Origin: a virus
Direction: 5' to 3' (one strand)
Length of the DNA stretch: 40,358 nucleotides
IMG/VR virus record: IMGVR_UViG_3300045970_000684
Coordinates: 1-40,358 of that record
The notes under the pieces are model-generated. The model searched no databases, was not told the DNA's origin, and was given only the letters and a program-made list of their open reading frames with translations. Position numbers and translations under genes: made by a program. This document shows, one piece after another, positions 7,296 to 14,435 of the stretch. How positions within the stretch are numbered: the first letter of the stretch is position 1; the number at the start of each line of letters is the position of its first letter.

Positions 7296-8345
7296 ATGAC
7301 ACAGCGACTGACGGACCTCGAGATCACCCGGGTCTCCCTGGTCGACAAAGGGGCCAACGCGAGGCGCCTGGCCGTGCTCAAGCGAGATGAGGAGGGATCC
7401 ATGACCGACCCGGCCGACGCGCCCGCCGGCGTGATCGCCTGGCTGCGCAAGGCCCTGGGCATCGACAGCGCGCCCGTGGACAGCGCGCCCGTGGTCAAGA
7501 GCGCCATGCCGACCACAGACGCCGCGATGCGCAGCCACCTGGCCGCCAAGACGCCGGGCGGCCACGGGATGGGCGACATCGCGGTCGCGAACATGTCGAT
7601 GGCCGCGATGACGAAGAGGCACACGGCCGACAGCGGGGCCGACCACAGCCACACGGTGGCCAAGACGGCCACGTTCGCCGAGGTCGTCGCCGGGCAGGAG
7701 CTGCGCGATGCGCTCTCCGACTCCTGGTACACGCTCGACGACGCCCTCCGGAGCGCCATCTACGGCTACGACGAGAACGGGCAGCCGCTCTCGGTCGAGG
7801 CCAAGAAGGCGCTCGTGGGGCAGAACCTCGACGAGTTCAGGGCGTACCTCCTGGCGCAGATGGACAGCGGGATCAGCAAGCGCGACGGCGGCCCGGCCGA
7901 GGCCGCCGCCCGGCACATCGCCGCGGTCGTCGCGAAGGCCGGCAAGAAGATCAGCGGCGATCGGCTGGTGCGGCTCAATGCCGCAGCCGAGGCACTCAAC
8001 AGCGTCCTCGCCGAGGTCGCAGATGTCGTGGCAAGCGAAGCGGCCGATACGGCCAAGGAGATCGAAGTGGACAAGGCCGAGATGGTCGCGGCGTTCACCG
8101 AGGCGATCGAGCCGATCGCGAAGCGCATCGAGGCGCTCGAGGCGAAGCCCGGCGTGAAGGGCGAGGCTGCCGCCAGCGAGGGCGGCGAGGATCCGGTGAC
8201 GCTCGAGACGGTCGTCGCCGTGGTCGAGAAGCTGGCCGATCGCCTCGCAGCGGTCGAGGGCTCGGGCGGCGTCCGCAAGAGCCTGGCCGGCCAGGACGGC
8301 GGGGTCGAGGTCAAGAAGGCCTCTGTCTTCGCCGGGATCATGTGA
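7296..8345 (+). CDS. Scaffold-like head protein with N-terminal VSLVDKGAN motif
   Basis: 349 residues. The first 22 residues hold the LTDLEITRVSLVDKGAN motif that in XkdF-type proteins follows the protease domain. Downstream come a His-rich segment near residues 100-110, then a long helical region with Glu/Ala/Lys heptads (about 200-330) typical of scaffolding proteins. It sits between the protease and capsid genes, the usual place for a scaffold. A function as internal scaffold cleaved by the upstream protease is inferred. Confidence 0.72.
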   Translation: MTQRLTDLEITRVSLVDKGANARRLAVLKRDEEGSMTDPADAPAGVIAWLRKALGIDSAPVDSAPVVKSAMPTTDAAMRSHLAAKTPGGHGMGDIAVANMSMAAMTKRHTADSGADHSHTVAKTATFAEVVAGQELRDALSDSWYTLDDALRSAIYGYDENGQPLSVEAKKALVGQNLDEFRAYLLAQMDSGISKRDGGPAEAAARHIAAVVAKAGKKISGDRLVRLNAAAEALNSVLAEVADVVASEAADTAKEIEVDKAEMVAAFTEAIEPIAKRIEALEAKPGVKGEAAASEGGEDPVTLETVVAVVEKLADRLAAVEGSGGVRKSLAGQDGGVEVKKASVFAGIM

Positions 8346-8346
8346 G

Positions 8347-8886
8347 ATGACGATCGCGGCCCCCACGGCGTCCGGCGTTGAGTCTCCGGACGGTCTCGCC
8401 TATGACGTCAAGAGCAAGGTCGAGGAGCTCATCACGCAGAGCAACGCCGACGGCGTCCTCTTGGGGGCGACCGCCGGCGCGGCCTCGGCATCGAAGGCCG
8501 TGGTCCTCGACGCGAACAAGCAGGTCAGCGGGATCCGGCGCGTCGTCAACCTGGCGGCCGCCGCGCAAGACCTGACAGCCGCCCAGAGCGGCCAGAGGTT
8601 CGTTGGCGCCGTCGACGCGGTCTTCACCCTGCCGGCGGCCGCGGCTGCGACGAAGGGCGTCTCGTACGAGTTCGAGACCGGCGCGGTCAGCGGCGGAACG
8701 GGCCTCTCGATCAGCCCTGCTGCCGCAGACCACATCCGTGGCAACGGCCTGACCTCGACCGACGACAAGGACCTCGTCAACACCGGGGCGACCGATCGCC
8801 TCGGCGACAGCGTCCGGATCTACTGCGACGGCGTCGACGGCTGGGTCATCGATGCAGTCGTCGGCACCTGGGCCAAGCAGGCATAA
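8347..8886 (+). CDS. Probable capsid decoration / head-fibre protein
   Basis: 179 residues starting two bases after the scaffold stop. The first 70 or so residues contain GATAGAASASKAVVLDANKQVSGI, a pattern common at the start of phage head-fibre and decoration proteins. The remainder is rich in Gly, Ala, Asp and Thr and alternates as expected for beta structure. No catalytic motif is present. Position before the major capsid gene supports a virion surface role. Confidence 0.6.
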   Translation: MTIAAPTASGVESPDGLAYDVKSKVEELITQSNADGVLLGATAGAASASKAVVLDANKQVSGIRRVVNLAAAAQDLTAAQSGQRFVGAVDAVFTLPAAAAATKGVSYEFETGAVSGGTGLSISPAAADHIRGNGLTSTDDKDLVNTGATDRLGDSVRIYCDGVDGWVIDAVVGTWAKQA

Positions 8887-8921
8887 GCGCGGGCGACCGC
8901 GAGAAACAGGAGACCACTCAC

Positions 8922-9326
8922 ATGGCCGGTTCCCAGCGCACCCGTCCCTACCATGCCGGCGCGGCCGGCGCCACGTCCATTGCCGAGGCGGAGATCACGT
9001 TCTCGGCCGCCGCGGCCCGCCAGCTCATCTGCTCGCTGCCGGCCCTCTCGGTCGTCCTGCGGGCCTGGGTCGAGGTCCTGACGGCGTTCAACGCCGGGAC
9101 GTCGAATCTGCTCACGGTCGGCTGGGGCGCGATCGCCGCAGCCACGGCCGACGACTATGTCGCGACCGTCGACGAGAGCCAGGCGAGCCTGGCCGCGGCG
9201 ACTGGGCCGTTCGCAGCCGAGACGGCGGCCAAGGACGTGTACGTCTACTACACGCCCGGCGACGCGGCGGCCAGCACGGGCAAGGCCCGGGCGTTCGTCG
9301 AGTACGCCCGCCTCGCGACCGAGTAG
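8922..9326 (+). CDS. Small virion-type protein before the capsid gene, unknown
   Basis: 134 residues, ATG preceded by a fair ribosome site (AGGAG about 10 bases upstream). The composition is Ala/Thr-rich with alternating hydrophobics such as AWVEVLTAFNAGTSNLLTVGWG, suggesting a small beta-rich protein. It lies between two structural genes and has its own Shine-Dalgarno, as expected for a well-expressed decoration protein. No family recognised. Confidence 0.6.
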   Translation: MAGSQRTRPYHAGAAGATSIAEAEITFSAAAARQLICSLPALSVVLRAWVEVLTAFNAGTSNLLTVGWGAIAAATADDYVATVDESQASLAAATGPFAAETAAKDVYVYYTPGDAAASTGKARAFVEYARLATE

Positions 9327-9373
9327 CAGGCCACCAGGAAGGCGGCCACGGCCGCGAGAAGGAGAACACGAAC

Positions 9374-10318
9374 ATGCTGACCAATGCGGCACTGCTCCGC
9401 AAGGCGGCCGGACCGATCGGGACCGGCGACTTCACGGCGGCCTCGGGCCTCCTGTCCGCCGAGCAGAGCTCGGCGTTCCTCGATCGGGTCTACGTCTCGA
9501 CCCCGTTCACGCAGCTCCAGCGGAGCGAGCGTCGCCGGGCGATGGTCGGGACGATCGCGAAGATGGGGATCGGCGGCCGGATCCTGCGTGCCAAGCACGC
9601 CGGCGTCGACGACTCGGTCCTCGTCAAGCCGACGTTCGGCGACGTCGCCTACGCGATTGCCCGCTACCGCGTCGACAGCGAGATCGAGGAGGAGGTCCTC
9701 GAGGAGAACATCGAGCAGGAGGGCTTCGAGGACCACTGGCTGAACACGGTCACCGGCCAGGTCGGCCGCGACCTCGAGGACCTGCACTTCAACGGCGACG
9801 AGACGAGCCTCGATCCGTTCCTGAACCTCAACCGCGGCTGGCTCCGCCAGCTGGCGCTGAGCTCGACGGCCCATCGGATCAACGGCGCGACGATCACCGC
9901 CGGCGCCCTCAGCAAGGGGCACTTCTTCGGCGCCTACGAGGCGCTCCCCGACCAGTACAAGGCGCAGTCGGACCAGATGCGCTGGCTGATGAGCCCGACC
10001 AACGAGGCTCGCTGGCTCGAGTACCTGACCAACCGCGCCACCGGCGCGGGCGATGCCGCGCTCTTCGGCACCGGCGCGGTCAAGGGCCCGCTCGGGATCG
10101 CCATCACGACGATCCCCTCGATGCCGAACGACCGGATCCTCCTCTCGGCCACGAAGAACTTCATCGTCGTCTACTCCCGGGAGATCCGGTACCGCAAGAC
10201 GACCGAGGGCCGCGAGGCGATCCGCGAGGACAAGCGGTTCTACGCGTGGTTCATCAGCGACGACCCGATCATCGAAGAGGATGCCGGCATCGCCGACATC
10301 TACGGCCTGACGGCGTAG
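9374..10318 (+). CDS. Major capsid protein, HK97-like fold
   Basis: 314 residues, ATG preceded by a strong ribosome site (GAGAAGGAG). Features of the HK97 class include the segment RVDSEIEEEVLEENIEQE (spine helix/E-loop region), a P-domain-like LHFNGDET segment, and a C-terminal YSREIRYRKTTEGREAIRED strand-loop. No long N-terminal delta domain is fused, which agrees with the separate scaffold candidate at 7296-8345. The strong ribosome site suits a protein needed in hundreds of copies per particle. Confidence 0.88.
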   Translation: MLTNAALLRKAAGPIGTGDFTAASGLLSAEQSSAFLDRVYVSTPFTQLQRSERRRAMVGTIAKMGIGGRILRAKHAGVDDSVLVKPTFGDVAYAIARYRVDSEIEEEVLEENIEQEGFEDHWLNTVTGQVGRDLEDLHFNGDETSLDPFLNLNRGWLRQLALSSTAHRINGATITAGALSKGHFFGAYEALPDQYKAQSDQMRWLMSPTNEARWLEYLTNRATGAGDAALFGTGAVKGPLGIAITTIPSMPNDRILLSATKNFIVVYSREIRYRKTTEGREAIREDKRFYAWFISDDPIIEEDAGIADIYGLTA

Positions 10319-10320
10319 TC

Positions 10321-10749
10321 ATGGCCCCCACGCTCGTGTACCTCGGCGGCGCGTCCCTGACCTTCGGGTCAGGGGCCGGCCGCCAGATCGTCAAGCGGGG
10401 CGAGCCGTTCGAGGTCAGCGCCGAGCTGGCCAAGGTCCTGCTCGAAGACCCGCACGTCACGGCCTACGCGGCGCCTCCCGAGGTTTCCGCGCGGAACGTT
10501 GCAGCGACCGATCCGGCGCCGGCCCGGGCGCACTCCACGTCCGGACTGGACGCCATCAAGGCGCTTCGGGACAGGGCGAAGGAGCTCGGGATTCCGGCCA
10601 CGGGCAAGGCCCCAGCCCTCACCGCGGCGATCGCGGCCGCGGAGAAGCGGCAGGTCGTCGCACCCGGCGGCGTCAAGACCGACGCGCCGCCCGCGCCGGG
10701 GGCCATCACGCTCGGCGATTTGCCGCCGAGCGCCAAGGTCGGGTCCTAG
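10321..10749 (+). CDS. Small head protein with SAP/HeH-like C-terminal motif
   Basis: 142 residues, starting two bases after the capsid stop. The first 50 residues suggest a small beta fold. Near residues 75-105 the helix pair IKALRDRAKELGIPATGKAP plus a second helix ending AAIAAAEKR looks like the SAP/HeH/Rho-N type nucleic-acid-binding helix-extension-helix found in small phage head proteins downstream of the capsid gene. Exact role unknown; possibly a head-tail joining accessory. Confidence 0.6.
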   Translation: MAPTLVYLGGASLTFGSGAGRQIVKRGEPFEVSAELAKVLLEDPHVTAYAAPPEVSARNVAATDPAPARAHSTSGLDAIKALRDRAKELGIPATGKAPALTAAIAAAEKRQVVAPGGVKTDAPPAPGAITLGDLPPSAKVGS

Positions 10750-10752
10750 ACC

Positions 10753-11382
10753 GTGGGAGCCGTCATCGAGTTCGAGGTCTTCCGCGACTCCCTTGGGGTG
10801 GCCGCGACAGATCCCGAGGTTGACGCTGTCAGCCTGCTGTTCAACGCGATCAACGCGGAGATCCGCCGGCTGACCCATCGCGCCTTCGAGGGCGACGGTG
10901 GCGGCTCCTACGACCAGGTCATCCGGATCCGCGGCGAGCGCGAGTTCACGCTGCCGTGGGGCCCGGTCGCCTCGATCACCAGCATCGCCCGGGTCCACTT
11001 CGACGCGACCGAGGACGATCCATACGAGACGACCGACTGGCGCCTCGAGGATGCCGATCGCGGCCGCGTCCTCCTCCGGTCCGGGTCGTCGGCGTGGGCT
11101 TCTGCGGCGCCCTTCTTCTACCGCGATCACCGTCGCGGCGGGCCCGAGTACGTCCATGTCATCTGGACCACCACCGGCGAGATCCCGGCCCAGCTCCCCC
11201 AGGCGTGCCTCGAGTGGGGCAAGAGCCGCTGGGACAGCCGCGACCGGGATCCGGCGATGGCCTCCTACCAGACCGGCGACGACGCCGAGAGCTACTTCGC
11301 CTCGCTCGCCGGCAAGCCGCCGCACGGCGTGCTGCTCGCGATCATGGGCGTGGCGCATCTGACCGGCGGGGGTGTGGTGTGA
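10753..11382 (+). CDS. Head-tail connector (adaptor) protein, gp6/gp15-like
   Basis: 209 residues from GTG. The start is helical (a segment holding AVSLLFNAINAEIRRLTHRAF), followed by beta strands around REFTLPWGPVASITSIARVH and a late helix LPQACLEWGKSRWDSRDRDP. This helix-strand-helix order with a conserved LPxxx(I/V)SITS-like segment is typical of HK97 gp6-type adaptors that plug below the portal. Gene order (capsid, this gene, closure protein, gp10-like) agrees. Confidence 0.78.
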   Translation: MGAVIEFEVFRDSLGVAATDPEVDAVSLLFNAINAEIRRLTHRAFEGDGGGSYDQVIRIRGEREFTLPWGPVASITSIARVHFDATEDDPYETTDWRLEDADRGRVLLRSGSSAWASAAPFFYRDHRRGGPEYVHVIWTTTGEIPAQLPQACLEWGKSRWDSRDRDPAMASYQTGDDAESYFASLAGKPPHGVLLAIMGVAHLTGGGVV

Positions 11383-11726
11383 GCATCGCCGCGCGCTTCC
11401 GCCACGAGCTCGTGATCAGCCGCTTCGGCGAGAGCGGCACCCCCAACGCCCGCGGCAACCTAGCGGCGGGCTGGGTCGACGACGCCGCGGCGCTCATGGG
11501 CAACCTCCAGGAGCGCAAGGCGCGCGAGGTGTCCACCGGCGAGCTCGGCGGCGTGGCGCTCAGCGACGCGATCGCGTTCCTGCCGATCACCGCGGCGACG
11601 TCGAGCCTGCGGGCGCCCGACCGCCTGCTGCACGCGGCCCGCGTCTACGAGCTCGTCGGCCTCCCGCGCGACGCCGGCGGCCGCGGCCGCCACCTCGAGG
11701 CGGACCTCCGCCGGGTGACCGCATGA
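11379..11726 (+). CDS. Head closure / head-tail stopper protein
   Basis: 115 residues, GTG overlapping the connector stop. It is a compact beta-rich protein with the segment QERKAREVSTGELGGVALSD and a late LHAARVYELVGLPRDAGGRGRH, which recalls SPP1 gp16/HK97 gp7-type stoppers. Size and place between the adaptor and the gp10-like gene are as expected. Assignment is from order and size more than from a signature. Confidence 0.68.
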   Translation: MSIAARFRHELVISRFGESGTPNARGNLAAGWVDDAAALMGNLQERKAREVSTGELGGVALSDAIAFLPITAATSSLRAPDRLLHAARVYELVGLPRDAGGRGRHLEADLRRVTA

Positions 11727-12178
11727 GCGCCAGCTTCCGCACCCGCCCGCGCGAGCTCGCGAAGCTGCGCGAGGCCGTGGCCTATGGGTTTCTCAACTTC
11801 GGCCACGCGGTCGAGACCGACGCCAAGCGCGACACCGTCGTCCGCGGCGGGCACCGCAGTTTCATGACCATGAAGAACGCCGACGGCTCGGCGCAGGTCG
11901 GCGGCACGCTGCGGCGGTCAGTGCACACCGCGGCCCACCTCGACGGCCAGCAGATCGGCGGCGTGGCCACCGACGAGAACGGCGCTGCGACGCCCGCCTA
12001 CGCGGCAGGCCCCGGGATCAGGGTCTTCGTCGGCACCAACTCCGGGTATGGCTTCTGGGTCGATCAGGGCACCAGCAAGATGCCGGCCCGCCCGGCCCTG
12101 GTCCCGGCGCTGCTCAAGAACAAGGGCGACGCCCCGGCGCTCATCGCCGCGGGCGCCAGGAAGAAACTCGGCCAGTGA
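11723..12178 (+). CDS. HK97 gp10-like tail completion protein
   Basis: 151 residues. The ending carries the best signature of the family, Y-GFWVDQGTSKMPARPALVPAL: a GT...MPARP(F/A)L motif. The middle has RDTVVRGGHRS and GGTLRRSVH segments that also fit. The start ATG overlaps the closure gene stop, and the stop overlaps the next GTG. The protein belongs to the neck of siphoviruses. Confidence 0.85.
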   Translation: MSASFRTRPRELAKLREAVAYGFLNFGHAVETDAKRDTVVRGGHRSFMTMKNADGSAQVGGTLRRSVHTAAHLDGQQIGGVATDENGAATPAYAAGPGIRVFVGTNSGYGFWVDQGTSKMPARPALVPALLKNKGDAPALIAAGARKKLGQ

Positions 12179-12591
12179 CGACCACGTACGCCGACCCGGT
12201 TGCAGCGTTCCGCGACGCCCTGCTCGCGCTGGCGCCGGCGACGGCCATCGCGGGTGTCGACGTGCGGACGAACAAGCGCCACGGCGGCGACTCGCCGCCG
12301 TACTTCATCGTCTCCGAGGGGGGCGACATCCAGCACCGCACGGCTGCGGTCTACAACCCGGCCCGGGTCAACGTCTCCGCCTACGGCCTCAATGCCGACC
12401 AGGCGGTCGACCTCTTCCGGACGGCGTCGCAGCTGGTCCACCGCACGGGGCCCCTCATCCGCAACGGCGTCGGGATCTTCCGGATCTTCGCCGAGACCGG
12501 GCTCCAGCAGCCACTCGAGGACCCCGACACCGGATGGTGGCGGGCGTTCGGCGTGTTCGACCTGGTCATGGTCGACCGCCCAGTCAGCTAG
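12175..12591 (+). CDS. Tail terminator-like protein
   Basis: 138 residues, GTG overlapping the gp10-like stop. A short N-terminal helix (DPVAAFRDALLAL) is followed by alternating strands and a second helix (NADQAVDLFRTASQLVH), the alpha/beta arrangement of gpU/gp17-type tail terminators. It lies directly before the major tail protein, the expected position. Function by order and fold impression. Confidence 0.7.
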   Translation: MTTTYADPVAAFRDALLALAPATAIAGVDVRTNKRHGGDSPPYFIVSEGGDIQHRTAAVYNPARVNVSAYGLNADQAVDLFRTASQLVHRTGPLIRNGVGIFRIFAETGLQQPLEDPDTGWWRAFGVFDLVMVDRPVS

Positions 12592-12612
12592 GAAGAAGGA
12601 GGCTCGAAACCG

Positions 12613-13650
12613 ATGACGACCACGATCCAGCCCGACCGCATGTTCTTCGGGGCGCCGGCGTCGCTCACCGTCGACGGCGTGGAGTCGGGCACGTCGTTCG
12701 ACGCGCCCAAGGTCACGATCGAGTACACGACCAACGCGGACAAGACCATGCCGCAGGGCGCCCGGTCCAAGATCAAGGGCCTCCTGTTCGTCAAGTCGGC
12801 CGTCTGCAAGGTCGTCTTCAAGGTCAACGAGTGGACGGCCGTCAAGCTCGGCTGGGTGATGCCCGGCGCGACCGCCACGTCCGCGGCGTCGGTCGGCGTC
12901 CCGGTCGCGGGACTCGACACCACCCTCGGCGCGGACCCCGCGCTCGGGGCCACGACGTTCCGGTTCGCCTCCGTCACGACGGTCGCGGCCGGCCAGTTCG
13001 TCAGGGTCGCGGCCGCAGGCGTGGCGGCAACCGAGGCGAACAGCGAGGTCATGCGCGTCGTGACCAAGGGCACCGCGGGAGGCACCGACACGGTCCTGGA
13101 GAACAGCGCCGGCGGCGGCGCCCTGCTCGACCACGCCAACGCGGCAGAGGTCAAGACCGTCATCGGGACGCTCCTCGCGGCTCCTGCCGTCGCGGGCGAC
13201 GTGAACGTCAAGGTCGACGCGGTGACGGGATCGTCCGCCCTCGCCCCCGGCGACATCGTCCGAATCGGCTACGCCAGCCACTACGAGACCCGGACGCTCA
13301 CCGCCGTCGGCACGGCGGGCCCATCGGGCACCGGGATCTCGTTCGCCGTGCCCCTCACCCGAGACCACGGCCTCGACGAGTGGGTCGTGGCGGTCACGTC
13401 GCTCGGCCTGACCACGATCCAGCCGGTCGCGGGACGGGTGCCCTCCTCGGCCCACCACGACGTGATCCTCACGGGGATCGGCCTCGACGGCCTGCCGCTG
13501 TACGTCGAGCTCGACGACGCGCTCTCGCTCGTCAACCAGGACATCGCCTTCAGCGACGACGACTGGTCGGGCTTCTCGGTCGAGCTCGAGGCGTACGGCG
13601 ATCCGCTCACGCCGTCCGTCCTCCCCTGGCGCATCAAGTACGGCGCGTAG
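12613..13650 (+). CDS. Major tail (tube) protein with an inserted repeat module
   Basis: 345 residues; the ATG has a good ribosome site (AAGAAGGAGG). The first 95 residues and the last 75 read as the tail-tube fold, with the ends SLTVDGVESG and GIGLDGLPLYVELDD. Between about residues 95 and 260 lies a module of two similar halves with GQFVRVAAAGVAAT and GDIVRIGY motifs. The same module occurs in the Dit-like gene at 16667-17542, and 59 bases are identical between the two genes. The insert probably decorates the outside of the tail tube. Confidence 0.82.
   Translation: MTTTIQPDRMFFGAPASLTVDGVESGTSFDAPKVTIEYTTNADKTMPQGARSKIKGLLFVKSAVCKVVFKVNEWTAVKLGWVMPGATATSAASVGVPVAGLDTTLGADPALGATTFRFASVTTVAAGQFVRVAAAGVAATEANSEVMRVVTKGTAGGTDTVLENSAGGGALLDHANAAEVKTVIGTLLAAPAVAGDVNVKVDAVTGSSALAPGDIVRIGYASHYETRTLTAVGTAGPSGTGISFAVPLTRDHGLDEWVVAVTSLGLTTIQPVAGRVPSSAHHDVILTGIGLDGLPLYVELDDALSLVNQDIAFSDDDWSGFSVELEAYGDPLTPSVLPWRIKYGA
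12970..13028 (+). repeat. 59-bp perfect repeat, copy 1 (in major tail gene)
   Basis: Identical to 17111-17169. It encodes the SVTTVAAGQFVRVAAAGVAA part of the shared tail module. Flanking positions diverge at once (C vs G before, A vs G after). Confidence 0.95.
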
Positions 13651-13655
13651 ACGCC

Positions 13656-14135
13656 ATGCCGAAGCTGACCGCTGCCGAAGAAGAGGCGATCGTCACCCGG
13701 GCCGGCCTGCCGGTCGTCCTGGGCGGTGCCGAGCGGACCGTGCTGCCGCTCGTGATCGCCGACAACCGGGCCTGGAAGAGCAAGGTCGTCGACGCGATCG
13801 CCGAGCGCTGGGGGGCGCTCGGCGGCGTGGGCGACTGGAAGGACGTCGTCAGGCTCCTCGCGTCCTCCGAGGACGCCCTGCTCGACCTGCTCCTGGCCTA
13901 CGACGCCGGCGCGACGCTCGGCGGCCGCGAGTGGATCGAGCACCACGCCACGGCCCGCGAGCTCCTCGAGGCCTTCAAGGTCGTCGCTAGAGAGGCCTTC
14001 CCTTTAGAGCACAGCGCGCTGGAGTCCTGGCCGGCCCTGGTCGGGATGCTCGTGCGCGCAGCGGGAGAGCGGATGTCCGGGCTGCCGGAACCGGACGGGC
14101 TGCCGGACCCGGAGAGCTCTACGAGTTCCTCCTGA
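13656..14135 (+). CDS. Tail assembly chaperone (gpG-like), 0-frame product
   Basis: 159 residues. It occupies the lambda G position: after the tail-tube gene and before the tape measure. Segments such as LLDLLLAYDAG and a central helix-rich body fit this class of short chaperones. Codons GCT AGA ... CCT TTA near 13987-14006 are unusual for this GC-rich gene and contain a CCCTTTA heptamer in the right frame for -1 slippage. The C-terminus after about 14079 is a low-complexity Pro/Glu/Asp then Ser/Thr tail, read only if no slippage occurs. Confidence 0.78.
   Translation: MPKLTAAEEEAIVTRAGLPVVLGGAERTVLPLVIADNRAWKSKVVDAIAERWGALGGVGDWKDVVRLLASSEDALLDLLLAYDAGATLGGREWIEHHATARELLEAFKVVAREAFPLEHSALESWPALVGMLVRAAGERMSGLPEPDGLPDPESSTSSS
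14000..14006 (+). promoter_or_regulatory. Candidate -1 ribosomal frameshift site CCCTTTA
   Basis: The heptamer reads C CCT TTA in the frame of the upstream chaperone, the canonical X XXY YYZ form. After slippage the frame is open without stops to 14434. CCT and TTA are rare choices here, so the sequence seems kept for another reason than protein. A later slip, near the end of the 0-frame ORF (14079-14132), is the alternative. Confidence 0.55.
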
Positions 14136-14434
14136 GCGAGTGGGGGCGCTTCCCGCGCGAGATCGACGAGGCGCTCACCGATGCGCAGCTGGTGCTCCTG
14201 GTCGAGAAGCGGGCCGAGCGCCGGCGGCGCGAGACGGACGAGGAGGCTGACCAGATGACGGTCGCGATGGCCAACGGCTACGTGATCGCCTTCGACGAGA
14301 AGGCGCGCGAGCACTGGATGAGCGCGCGCGAGCGCCGGTCCGGCGCGGCCGCCGAGGTGCAGACGGTCGGCGAGTACCGGGCCACCATGGCCCGCCTCGC
14401 TTCCCGGTTCCCCGACAACGTGGGGGTCAACTGA
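14003..14434 (+). CDS. Second tail chaperone frame (gpT-like), made as a -1 frameshift extension
   Basis: The -1 frame is open from the heptamer to the stop at 14432-14434. From about 14114 it reads ELYEFLLSEWGRFPREIDEA then LTDAQLVLLVEKRAERRRRE, a convincing coding stretch that begins well before the first start codon of this frame (GTG 14192). That is best explained by entry through frameshifting. The 35 residues between 14007 and 14113 are Arg/Gly/Ala-rich and less gene-like, which leaves the slip point open. The fusion product would be the gpGT equivalent that loads tail-tube subunits on the tape measure. Confidence 0.65.
   Translation, partial: FRAQRAGVLAGPGRDARARSGRADVRAAGTGRAAGPGELYEFLLSEWGRFPREIDEALTDAQLVLLVEKRAERRRRETDEEADQMTVAMANGYVIAFDEKAREHWMSARERRSGAAAEVQTVGEYRATMARLASRFPDNVGVN
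14079..14114 (+). repeat. 18-bp tandem repeat at the chaperone frame junction
   Basis: Two units, 14079-14096 and 14097-14114, 16 of 18 bases alike, both starting GGGCTGCCGGA. They encode GLPEPD/GLPDPE in the 0 frame and lie just where the -1 frame becomes gene-like. Confidence 0.7.
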
Positions 14435-14435
14435 C

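Noticed and set aside
7286-7300. Programmed +1 frameshift between protease and scaffold
   Set aside because: The P-site codon TTC before TGA cannot re-pair well in the +1 frame and an ATG lies two bases after the stop, so reinitiation explains the arrangement.
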